A model generated the notes under the pieces. It worked only from the letters and a program-made list of their open reading frames with translations, was not told the DNA's origin and did not search any database. Source: Nematostella vectensis (Eukaryota; Cnidaria; Anthozoa; Actiniaria; Edwardsiidae). From it: DNA of 64,000 nucleotides. The translations under genes and the position numbers were made by a program. The stretch is from the NCBI RefSeq assembly GCF_932526225.1, contig NC_064041.1, forward strand, positions 7,996,313 through 8,060,312. The letters run 5' to 3'. Numbering within the stretch: the first letter of the stretch is position 1; each line of letters starts with the position of its first letter. This document shows positions 11,391 through 23,536 of the stretch, one piece after another.

Positions 11391-14300
11391 TACCCCTCCA
11401 AAACACACCCCACACAGGTACCCCTCCCAAACACACCCCACAGAGAAACCCCTCCCAAACACACCCCACACAGATACCCCTCCCAAACACACCCCACAGA
11501 GGTACCACTCCCAAACACACCGCACATAGGTACCCTTCCCAAACACACCCCACACAAGTTTCCCTCCCAAACACACCCCACACATTAACCCCTCAAAAAC
11601 ACACCCCACACAGGTACCCCTCCCAAACACACCCCACACAGGTATCCCTCCCAAACACACCCCACACAGGTACCCTTCCCAAACACTTCCCACAGAGGTA
11701 CCCCTCCCAAACACACCCCACACAGGTTTTGCCCCCCAAACACACCCCACACAGGTACCCTTCTCAAACACACCCCACAGAGGTACCCCTCCCTAACACA
11801 CCCAACACAGATTTATCCTCCCGAACACACCCCACACAGGTACCCCTCCCAAACACACCCCACACAGGTACCCCTCACAAACACACCCCACACAGGTACC
11901 CTTCCCAAACACACCCCACACAAGTACCCCTCCCAAACACACCCCACACATTAACCCCTCAAAAACACACCCCACACAGGTACCCCTCATAAACAAACCC
12001 CACACAGATACCCCTCACAAACACACCCCACACAGGTTTCGCCTCCCAAACACACCCCACACAGGTACCCAACACAAGCACACCCCACACAGGTACCCCT
12101 CATAAACACACCCCACACCGGTACCCCTCCCAAAAAGACGCCACACAGGTACCCCTCCAAAACACACCCCACACAGTTACCCCTCACAAACACGCCCCAT
12201 ACAGCTACCCTTTATATACACGCAACACACAGGTTCCCCTCACAAACACACCCCACACAAGTACCCCTCATAAACACACCCCACACAGGTTCCCCTCACA
12301 AACACACCTCACACAGTTACCCCTCCCAAACACTACCCACACAGTTACCCCACACAGGTACCCCTCATAAACACACCCCACACAGGTTTCCCTCACAAAC
12401 ACACCTCACACAGTTACCCCACACAAACACACCTCACACATGTACCCCTCACAAACACACCCGAGACATGTACCCTTCAAATACACACCCGACACAGGTA
12501 TCCCTTAAAAAAGGCACCCCACACAGGTACCCCTCACAAACACACCCAACACAGGTTTCCCCTCCCAAATACTACCCACACAGTTACCCCACACAAGCAC
12601 ACCCCACACAGGTACCCCTCATAAACACGCCCCACACATGTATCCCTCAAACACGCACCCCACACAGGTACCCCTCACAAACACACCCAACACAGGAAAC
12701 CTCACAAACACACCCCACACAGGTACCCCACAATAGTACACCCCACACAAATACTCCTCATAAACACGCCACACACAGGTACCCCGCACAAACACACCCC
12801 ACAGAGGTACCCCTCCCAATCACACCCCACACAGGCACCCCTCACAAACACACCCCACAGAGGTACTCCTCCAAAACACACCCCACACAGGTACCTCTCC
12901 CAAACACGCCCCACACAGGTACCCCTCCCAAACACACTCCACACAGGTACCCCTCATAAACACACCCCACACAGGTACCCCTCACAAACACCTCCCATAC
13001 AGTTACCCCACACAAGCACACCCCACACAGGTACCCCTCATAAACACACCCCACACAGGTACACCTCACAAACACACCCCACACAGGTACCCCACACAAA
13101 CTCACCCCACACATGTATCCTCAAAAACACACCCCACACAGGTACCCCTCCCAAACACACCCCACACAGTTACCCCTCAAAAACACACACGACACAGTTA
13201 CCCCTCACAAACACGCCCAACACAGCTACCCCGAATAAACACGCCCCACACAGGTACCCCTAATAAACACACCCCACACAGGTTCCCCTCACAAACACAC
13301 CTCACACAGTTACCCCTCGCAAACACACCCCACACAGGTTTCCCCTCCCAAACACTACCCACACAGTTACCACTCCCAAACACACCCCACACATGTTTCC
13401 CCTCCCAAACACACCCCGCACAGGTACCCCTCCCAAACACACCCCACACAGGTACCCCTCCCAAACACACCCCATACAGGTACCCCTCCCAAACACACCC
13501 CACACAGGTATCCCTCCCAAACACACCCCACACAGGTACCCTTCCCAAACACACCCCACAGAAGTACCCCTCCCAAACACACCCCACACAGGTTTTGCCC
13601 CCCAAACACACCCCACACAGGTACCCTTCTCAAACACACCCCACACAGGTTTATCCTACCAAACACACCCCACAAATGTACCCCTCCCAAGCACACCCCA
13701 CACAGGTACCCCTCACAAACACACCCCACACAGGTACCCTTCCCAAACACACCCCACACAAGTACCCCTCCCAAACACACCCCACACATTAACCCCTCAA
13801 AAACACACCCCACACAGGTACCCCTCCCAAACACACCCCACACAGGTATCCCTCCCAAACACACCCCACACAGGTACCCTTCCCAAACACACCCCACAGA
13901 GGTACCCCTCCCAAACACATCCCACACAGGTTTTGCCCCCCAAACACACCCCACACAGGTACCCTTCTCAAACACACCCCACAGAGGTACCCCTCCCTAA
14001 CACACCCAACACAGGTTTATCCTCCCGAACACACCCCACACAGGTACCCCTCCCAAACACACCCCACACAGGTTTATCCTCCCAAACACACCCCACAAAT
14101 GTACCCCTCCCAAGCACACCCCACACAGGTACCCCTTACAATCACACCCCACACAGGTACCCTTCCCAAACACACCCCACACAAGTACCCCTCCCAAACA
14201 CACCCCACACATTAACCCCTCAAAAACACACCCCACACAGGTACCCCCTCCCAAACACACCCCACACAGGTATCCCTCCCAAACACACCCCACACAGGTA

Positions 14301-15758
14301 CCCTTCCCAAACACACCCCACAGAGGTACCCCTCCCAAACACATCCCACACAGGTTTTGCCTCCCAAACACACCCCACACAGGTACCCTTCTCAAACACA
14401 CCCCACAGAGGTACCCCTCCCTAACACACCCAACACAGGTGTATCCTCCCGAACACACCCCACACAGGTACCCCTCCCAAACACACCCCACACAGGTACC
14501 CCTAACAAACACACCCCACACAGGTACCCTTCCCAAACACACCCCACACAAGTACCACTCCCAAACACACCCCACACATTAACCCCTCAAAAACACACCC
14601 CACACAGGTACCCCTCATAAACACACCCCACACAGGTACCCCTCAAAAACACACCCCACACAGGTTTCGCCTCCCAAACACACCCCACACAGGTACCCCT
14701 CATAAACACACCCCACACAGGTACCCCTCACAAACACACCCCATACAGGTACCCCACACAAGCACACCCCACACAGGTACCCCTTATAAACACACCCCAC
14801 ACAGGTACCCCTCCCAAAAAGACGCCACACAGTTACCCTTCAAAAACACACACGACACAGGTACCCCTCCCAAACACACCCCACACAGTTACCCCTCACA
14901 AACACGCCTCATACAGCTACCCTTCATATACACGCAACACACAGGTTCCCTTCACAAACACACCCCACACAGGTACCCCTCATAAACACACCCCACACAG
15001 GTTCCCCTCACAAACACACCTCACACAGTTACCCCTCCCAAACACTACCCACACAGTTACCCCACACAGGTACCCCTCATAAACACACCCCACACAGGTT
15101 TCCCTCACAAACACACCTCACACAGTTACCCCACACAAACACACCTCACACATGTACCCCTCACAAACACACCCGAGACATGTACCCTTCAAATACACAC
15201 CCGACACAGGTATCCCTCAAAAAGGCACCCCACACAGGTACCCCTCACAAACACACTCAACACAGGTTTCCCCTCCCAAATACTACCCACACAGTTACCC
15301 CACACAAGCACACCCCACACAGGCACCCCTCATAAACACGCCCCACACATGTATCCCTCAAAAACGCACCCCACACAGGTACCCCTCACAAACACACCCA
15401 ACACAGGAAACCTCACAAACACACCCCACACAGGTACCCCACAATAGTACACCCCACACAAGTACTCCTCATAAACACGCCACACACAGTTACCCCTCAC
15501 AAACATGGCCCACACAGGTATCCCTTACAAACACACCCCACACAGGTATCCCAAACAAGCACACCACACACAGGTACCCCTCATAAACACACCCCACACA
15601 GTTACACCTCAAAAACACTGCCCACACTGGTACCCCTCACAAACACATCCCACACAGGTACCCCTACCAAACACACCCCACACAGCTACCCCTCCCAAAC
15701 ACACCCCACACAGTCACACCTCAAAAACACTGCCCACACAGGTACCCCTCACAAACAC
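11391..15758. repeat. 28-bp minisatellite array MS3, spans the duplication junction
   Basis: The longest array in the window, at about 4.4 kb. It contains the junction between the two 12.1-kb copies near 12,760. From there on it repeats MS1 from about 612. Confidence 0.96.
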
Positions 15759-16083
15759 AATGTTATTTCCAAACCAGTGGGAGTGGGAAGCAAATACAAA
15801 TAGTCTGTTTCTATAAATTCAAGCAAGATCAGTATGAATGCCGAAACCTATGTTTAACAATCGAAACAACTTTTTGGCTCGGGTGGGGTGGCGGGTGGTG
15901 GAGAAATATATACGCCCCTTCTGGTCATTTTCTTAGAAGTTTTGAAAATATTAGGAGGAAAGCCGCCCCCATAGCCCCTTTCATTGCTACGGCCCTGACA
16001 ATAAAGACTTATTTTCTCTTGCGACGTCATATTTATTTTTGAACATTTCATTTGATACATGTTTATACTTCGCCCCTCAGCCT

Positions 16084-17175
16084 TTACAGAGAGGTGGTGA
16101 CGGGGCAAGATGATAACGACGGGACCTCTGCTTGAGAGCTTTCCTGGCAAATGTCGCGGTTCAGTACAGCGCTAGAAGTGTTTTCTTGTGGGTTCTTGGT
16201 CCTGGCCACACATTCCCTTCGGACCACGATTGGGCCAGGACAAACATCGCGGCTCAGTACAACTCTAGAAGGAGTGTCTTGAAGGTTGTTGGTTCTGGCA
16301 ACACGTTCGCCTCTTACCACAAATGGACCATTTGTTGGGTATAATTGAACACGTGTACAACACAAGAACTTAACGAGAGCTTTTTTAAAGCCGTCCATTC
16401 TGAGTGTAAAAATCACAGGGTTAACCAGTGAGTTAGCGAACCTTATACAGTAGCAAGCTAGCACCACATGGGCCTCGGTGTTTCTAACATCAGTGACAAA
16501 TATCACAGTCGGGACACAACACAAAAGTGAGATGGAAGTTGCGGTGACCAGGGTCTTGGCCATGTTTCTCTCTCGTTGTTGTGTCTGGGGTAACGCCTGG
16601 CGCCCGTGCTGTCTGTTCTGCAGTTTGAACTTGACAAAAATAGCAGCATAGCAAAGACAGATAACGGGAAGTGTACAAGCGATCAAGTATTTTACGAAGA
16701 TATTAAACACGTCAACAGAAATAAGCAGGGCTACAATAGCAGAGGAGATACATAACAATTGGAACGCAAAACAAAAATAGTATGGGTACATTCTTGAGAC
16801 ACGATAACGAAAAGGGAACATCGTAGCGAAAAATCGCTCAATGGCAATGATCAAAAGACCAAGTCCTGAACTCACTGTAGCATATACCTGAAAGGCACTA
16901 CACGCGAATGAGTCTGGTACTTGGTGCGCTAACACTGCGTGCGTGTCGTGTCCGAGTGATATGAAGACGGACAGGCAAATCGCCGCTATCCCAACTAGCG
17001 CATCGGCCAGCGCTAAGCTCACGATGAAGTAAGCACTGCGCTTACGGAGAGTTCTGTTCGTAATAAACACAATGAGTGTTAGGACATTTGCCAAAGCTGC
17101 AAGAGTACCCTCGCCCAAGAACACAGCGATAGCAATGGTGTTAGTGTTGGGCTTTCCACTCGTTGTTCCTGACAT
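16084..17175 (-). CDS. Class A GPCR, copy A2
   Basis: A 363-aa receptor with the same protein sequence as A1, lying exactly 12,146 bp away. It has the same ATG (17,175), the same ERF, CCVP and NPVIF motifs and the same tail repeats. It sits in the second copy of the tandem duplication. If the duplication is real, the animal has two identical loci; if it is an assembly artefact, A1 and A2 are alleles of one gene. Confidence 0.9.
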   Translation of the reverse strand: MSGTTSGKPNTNTIAIAVFLGEGTLAALANVLTLIVFITNRTLRKRSAYFIVSLALADALVGIAAICLSVFISLGHDTHAVLAHQVPDSFACSAFQVYATVSSGLGLLIIAIERFFATMFPFRYRVSRMYPYYFCFAFQLLCISSAIVALLISVDVFNIFVKYLIACTLPVICLCYAAIFVKFKLQNRQHGRQALPQTQQRERNMAKTLVTATSISLLCCVPTVIFVTDVRNTEAHVVLACYCIRFANSLVNPVIFTLRMDGFKKALVKFLCCTRVQLYPTNGPFVVRGERVARTNNLQDTPSRVVLSRDVCPGPIVVRRECVARTKNPQENTSSAVLNRDICQESSQAEVPSLSSCPVTTSL

Positions 17176-19163
17176 CGCGGCTAGTGTTTTTGGCTGAAGC
17201 CCCACAGTACTAGTACTTATAGTTATAAGCGAAATCTATCGCCGTTACGCCCCCTTCGTAACTCAGGTGGCTTGTTTGCTTGCATGCGTGTCCCGTTAAG
17301 TACTGTTTTTCGTAATTATTTCATGTGTGCCCCTTAGGAAGACCCAATAGGAGTAAAGAGGAAGTGAAACTTGACCATTCTCTCTCCTGTTTTTTTTAAG
17401 AAAAGTAAATAAATCTTATAATAACGTTACACTGTGAAATTATTACCATTGATGTTTCTATGTTTTTCTTTAAGTAACTCAATGGTAAATTTGACTCAAG
17501 TCTGAAACGACGATTGGAAAAAAAAAGTATTCATTTCATAGGTATTCTTTGATAGCTCAGTATTTAAGATATTGCTGATAAAAAAATTAAATTTCACAGA
17601 TAATCGAGTTTGTGCTATTCTCGTCATTTCGTTCTCGTGATTGCAAGTGTGTTGACAAGTGCACTTCTATCGTGTTCAATGGAACGTTTTCGCTAAATGA
17701 GTAGTATTCAACATGCATCTCGGGAATATCTCGTTCGAAAACACGATAATACGAATATCATAAAGCTTTTAATTTCGCAATGTTTTGGGACACCTTATAA
17801 AAGTGTTGTATGTTGAGTCCACCGCAATCTGAACGGACTAAAGCGATTTGCTAATGGATATCAGAGTATTCGAATGGGTATAGGAGCATCCAAAGAAAGG
17901 GTTGAAGGAAAATCCTCGAAAGCCAAACAATGAAAGGAGTTAGAGCCATTTTACATTAGTACTAACATTATTAAAGTTTAAGGTCATTCAATTCTAATTC
18001 CGTCGGCTTGATCAATGGGAAAAACTACAATAATGTCCTAATGAATCTTACGTCGGTCACTCACGCACCGGACCAGTGACCACCCAGCAGCTTAAATATG
18101 TCGTGTGCAGTTTTACTAGTAGTTGCTTTATTTTAAGATGGTCCTAAAAAATGTGATACGCTTACCAACCTGTGGCACTTCGTAAAATGCAATCAAATTG
18201 AAAAAAATATAATAAGTAATAACAACAAATAAAATACTGATAGCGAAAAAGATGAAGAAAAAAACGTTATAGCGCATTACGGATTTCTGATTTTTCAATT
18301 TTTAAGTTGTTGAGGTTTTGTTTCATAATTTAATGGCTGCCTTCTAAATGTTCTACCCATCAAGCTATGTAGATATTTTGGAGAAAAAACTTGATCCCAA
18401 CAAACCTAGTATTTGCATTCTGGACAGAATTGTTAAAACAAAAGTTTTAACACAGAATTGTGAGAAGAAAAGTCAGTGATTAAGTATTCCGGAAACTGTA
18501 TTCTGTGTCCTCAACAGACTGTCAACATATAAAAGCAGTATTTTCAGTTGAAAATATTTTTCGTGCACTGAACTCGTTTACTTTTGACATCCATTTCTTT
18601 TTCTAGTTTCTCGAAAATAATAATATGATTGTATTTTGAGCGCGGGATGTAATTGAATGGACTAGGACGAAAAATGTATGGAAATTTTTTAACTGTTTTC
18701 GTTTTCAAGGGTCACCGAATAATCTTCCCCAAGCACTTCTAATCCCTGCACCGCTTTTTGAAGCAAACTTCATTTATTTTGCAAAAATTCGCAGAGCGAA
18801 TATTTGAAATTCCCATTGAGCTTTTTTGGATTGTAAACTTTAGGGCATAGTGAAATAGTGCAATACGAACAATTTCGTTTTTCTTAACAAATCAACCACC
18901 CTGCAAAATTACAAAGCCCGTTGATCGGACAGGTGACGAAAGGCTATGAAACCCTATGCAAATAAGATGTTCATCTCAGTTGTGAATTTTAATCTAAAAA
19001 AACGCTTAAATCACTGCGAATTTCAATCCACCCTTCAACTAAAACAGCTTTATTCTATTTCACAGTATCAACTGATACAGAGGAAGTTGTATTTTTAAAA
19101 ATGGTGTTTTCAATATTCTAACAAAAATAAAACAACCTCGTTCCGCATGCAGATCTACGTACA
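17176..19163. other. 5' flank of GPCR-A2
   Basis: Second copy of the A1 flank, with no independent gene content. The TATA-like TTATAACTATAA recurs at 17,217-17,228. Confidence 0.6.
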
Positions 19164-19346
19164 AATCAACCAACCAACCAACCAACCAACCACCCACCCA
19201 CCCAACCAACCAACCAACCACCCACCCAGCCACCCATCCACCCACCCACCCACCCACCCACCCACTCACCCACCCACCCACCCACCCAACCAACCAACCA
19301 ACCAATCAATCACCCACCCACTCACTCACTCAATCACCCACCCACC
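19164..19346. repeat. CCAA/CCCA microsatellite, second copy
   Basis: Copy of the tract at 7018 within the tandem duplication. Confidence 0.95.
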
Positions 19347-21504
19347 CTCCCAAACACACCCCACACAGGTACCCTTCCCAAACACACCCCACACAGGTAC
19401 CCCTCCCAAACACACCCTACAAAGGTTTCGCCTCCCAAACACACCCCACACAGGTTTCCCCTCCCAAACACACCATACACAGGTATCCCTCCCAAACACA
19501 CCCCACACAGGTTTCCCCTCCCAAACACACCCCACACAGGTACCCCTCCAAAACACACCCCACACAGGTACCCCTCACAAACACACCCCACACAGGTACC
19601 CTTCCCAAACACACCACACACAGGTACCCCTCCCGAACACACCCCACACAGTAACCCCTCAAAAACACACCCCACACAGGTAACCCTCATAAACATACCC
19701 TACACAAGTACCCCTCACAAACACACCCCATACAGGTACCCTACACAAGCACACCCCACACAGGTACCCTTCATAAACACGCCCCACACAGGTACCCCTC
19801 ACAAACCCACCCCACACAGGTACCCCACACAAGCACACCCCACACAGGTACCCCTCCAGACACACCCCACACATGTATCCTCAAAAACACACCCTACACA
19901 GGTCCCCCCCCAAACACACCTCACACAGTTACCCCTCAAAAACACACACGATACAGGTAGCCCTTCCAAACACACCCCACACAGTTACCCCTAACAAACA
20001 CGCCCCACACAGCTACCTCTCATAAACACGCAACACACAGGTTCCCCTCACAAACACACCCCACACAGGTACCCCTCATAATCACACCCCACACAGGTTT
20101 CCCCTCCCAAACACATCCCACACAGGTACCCCTCCCAAACACGCCCCACACAGGTACCCCTCACAAACACACCTCACACAGTTACCCCTCACAAACACAC
20201 CCCAAACAGGTTTCCCCTTTCAAACACTACCAAAACAGTTACCCCTCCCAAACACACCCCACACAGGTTTCCCCTCCCAAACACATCCCACACAGGTACC
20301 CCTCCCAAACACGCCCCACACAGGTACCCCTCATAAACACACCCCACACAGGTTCCCCACACAAACACACCTCACACAGTTACCCCTAACAAACACACCC
20401 CAAACAGGTTTCCCCTCCCAAACACTACCCACACAGTTACCCCTCCCAAACACACCCCACACAGGTTTCCCCTCCCAAACACACCCCACACAGGTACCCC
20501 TCCCAAACACACCCCACACAGGTACCCCTCCCAAACACACCTCACACAGGTACCCCTCCCAAACACACCCCACACAGGTACCCTTCCCAAACACACCCCA
20601 CACAGGTACCCCTCCCAAACACACCCTACAAAGGTTTCGCCTCCCAAACACACCCAACACAGGTACCCTTCTCAAACAAACCCCACACAGGTACCCCTCC
20701 CAAACACACCTCACACAGGTTCCCCTCACAAACACACCTCACACAGTTAACCCTCCCAAACACTATCCACACAGTTACCCCACACAGGTACCCCTCATAA
20801 ACACACCCCACACAGGTTCCCCTCACAAACACATCTCACACAGTTACCCCTCACAAACACACCTCACACAGGTACCCCTCACAAACACACCTCACACAGG
20901 TACCCCTCACAAACACACCCGACACAGGTACCCCTCAAATACACACCCGACACAGGTTTCCCTTAAAAACGCACCCCACACAGGTACCCTTCACAAACAC
21001 ACCCAACACAGGTACCCCACACAAGCACACCCCACACAGTTACCCCACTTAAGCACACCCCACACAGGTACCCCTCATAAACACGCCCCACACAGGTATC
21101 CTTCAAAAACGCACCCCACACAGGTACCCCTCACAAACACACCCAACACATGAAACGTCACAAACACACCCCACACAGGTACCCCACACAAGTACACCCC
21201 ACACAAGTACTCCTCATAAACACGCCCCACACAGGTACCCCTAACAAACATGCCCCACACAGGTATCCCTTACAAACACACCCCACACAGGTATCCCAAA
21301 CAAGTACACCCCACACAGGTACCCCTCATAAACACACCCCACACAGTTACTCCTCAAAAACACTGCCCACACTGGTACCCCTCACAAACACATCCCACAC
21401 AGGTACCCCTCCCAAGCACACCCCACACAGCTACCCCTTCCAAACACAACTCACACAGTCACACCTTAAAAACACTGCCCACAGAGGTACCCCTCACAAA
21501 CACA
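19347..21504. repeat. 28-bp minisatellite array MS4
   Basis: Copy of MS2 at an offset of 12,146 bp. I noticed no monomer gain or loss relative to MS2. Confidence 0.96.
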
Positions 21505-21828
21505 ATGTTATTTCCAAACCAGTGGGATTGGGAAGCAAATACAAATAGTCTGTTTCTATAAATTCAAGCAATATCAGTATGAATGTCGAAACCTATGTTT
21601 AACAATAGAAACCTCTTTTTGGCTCTGGTGGGGTGGCGGGTGGTGGAGAAATATATCCGCCACTTCTGGTCATTTTCTTAGAAGTTTTGAAAATATTAGG
21701 AGGAAAGCCGTCCCCAAAGCCCCTTTCATTGCTACGGCCCTGACAATAAAGACTAATTTTCTCTTGCGACGTCATATTTATTTTTGAACATTTCATTTGA
21801 TACATGTTTATACTTCGCCCCTCAGCCT

Positions 21829-22869
21829 TTACAGAGAGGTGGTGACGGGGCAAGATGATAACAACGGGACCTCTGCTTGAGAGCTTTCCTGGCAAATGTC
21901 GCGGTTCAGTACAGCTCTAGAAGTGTTTTCTTGTGGGTCCTTGGTCCTGGCCACACATTCCCTTGTGAACACGATTGGGCCAGGACAAACATCGCGGCTC
22001 AGTACAACTCTAGAAGGAGTGTCTTGAATGTTGTCGGTTCTGGCGACAGGTTCGCCTCTTACCACAAATGGACCATTTGTTGGGTGCAACTGAACACGTG
22101 AACAACACAAGAACTTAACGAGAGCCTTTTTAAAGCCGTCCATTCTGAGTGTATAAACCACAGGGTTAACCAGTGAGTTAGCGCACCTTATACAGTAGCA
22201 AGCTAGCACCACATGGGCCTCGGTGTTTCTAAAATCAGTGACAAATATTACAGTCGGGACGCAACACAAAAGTGTAAGGGAAGTTGCGGTGACCAGGGTC
22301 TTGGCCATGTTTCTCTCTCGTTGTTGTGTCTGGGGTAATGCCTGGCGCCCGTGCTGTCTGTTCTGCAGTTTGAACTTGACAAAGATAGCAGCATAGCAAA
22401 GACAGATAACGGGAAGTGTACAAGCGATCAAGTATTTAACAAAGATATAAAACACGTTAACAGAAATAAGCAGGGCTACAATAGCAGAGGAGGAACATAA
22501 CAATTGGAACGCAAAACCAAAATAGTATGGGTACATTCTTGAGACACGATAACGAAAAGGGAACATCGTAGAGAAAAACCGCTCAATGGCAATAATCAAA
22601 AGACCAAGTCCTGAACTCACTGTAGGATATACCTGAAAGGCACTACACGCGAATGAGTCTGGTACTTGGTGCGCTAACACTTCGCGCGTGTCGTGTCCGA
22701 GTGCTATGAAGACGGACAGGCAAATCGCCGCTATCCCAACTAGCGCATCGGCCAGCGCTAAGCTCGCGATGAAGTAAGCACTGCGCTTACGGAGAGTTCT
22801 GTTCGTAATAAACACAATGAGTGTTAGGGCATTTGACACAGCTGCAAGGGCACCCTCGCCCAAGAACAC
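21829..22869 (-). CDS. Class A GPCR, copy B2, open frame without an ATG
   Basis: Duplicate of B1. It differs by one residue in the tail (NIQDT for NLQDT, from the change at 22,029) and one silent change at 22,873. Like B1 it is open through seven helices but has no ATG, with a TAG 15 codons upstream of the GTG used here. The same interpretations apply as for B1. Confidence 0.6.
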   Translation of the reverse strand: MFLGEGALAAVSNALTLIVFITNRTLRKRSAYFIASLALADALVGIAAICLSVFIALGHDTREVLAHQVPDSFACSAFQVYPTVSSGLGLLIIAIERFFSTMFPFRYRVSRMYPYYFGFAFQLLCSSSAIVALLISVNVFYIFVKYLIACTLPVICLCYAAIFVKFKLQNRQHGRQALPQTQQRERNMAKTLVTATSLTLLCCVPTVIFVTDFRNTEAHVVLACYCIRCANSLVNPVVYTLRMDGFKKALVKFLCCSRVQLHPTNGPFVVRGEPVARTDNIQDTPSRVVLSRDVCPGPIVFTRECVARTKDPQENTSRAVLNRDICQESSQAEVPLLSSCPVTTSL

Positions 22870-22914
22870 AGCAATAGCAATGGTGTTAGTGTGGGGCTTT
22901 CCAAAATTCTCTCT

Positions 22915-23536
22915 CTACCCCTCAAGCTCATCTAAATATTTTTAAATTATAAAGTTCACCCAAACAAACCTAAAATATGCGTCGTGGACGAATTGTTAAA
23001 AGGAAAGCCAGGGATAAAGTATCAAGGTACTGTATTCTGGGTCCTCCACAGACTGTTCTCAACATAAAAAGGCACCATCTCAAGTTGAAAAATATTCTCG
23101 TGACCTGTACTCGAAACCTTTTTACATAATTCATTCTTCTTTATTTACCCCAAAAATAATAATGAAATAATATTTTGTACGTGATATGTAATTAAATGGA
23201 ACTAAGGAAGCAAGATGTATGAAATTTTTTAACCGATTTTAAGGGTCACCGAATAATCTTCGACTAGCACTTTCGATGCGAGGACCGCTGTTTTTGTACG
23301 GAACTCAGTCATTTTAATTGCAAAAATTCGCACAGAAAGTATTTTAATTTTTTATGGCCTTTTTTGATTGTGAGCTTTAAGATAAATTACGCGAGCCGTT
23401 TTCGGCGAGTGATATTAATCCCAAATTCTACTTGGAACCCATATTATAACATTTTTATATATAAATGCGCATAATTGAGAGAGCGAGTGCGTCCAAAATC
23501 GCAAAAGTACCATCTCCGAAACAAACCCCATGATGT
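22915..23536. other. 5' flank of GPCR-B2
   Basis: Copy of the B1 flank, ending at the same CATGATGTT boundary before the array. No gene seen. Confidence 0.6.
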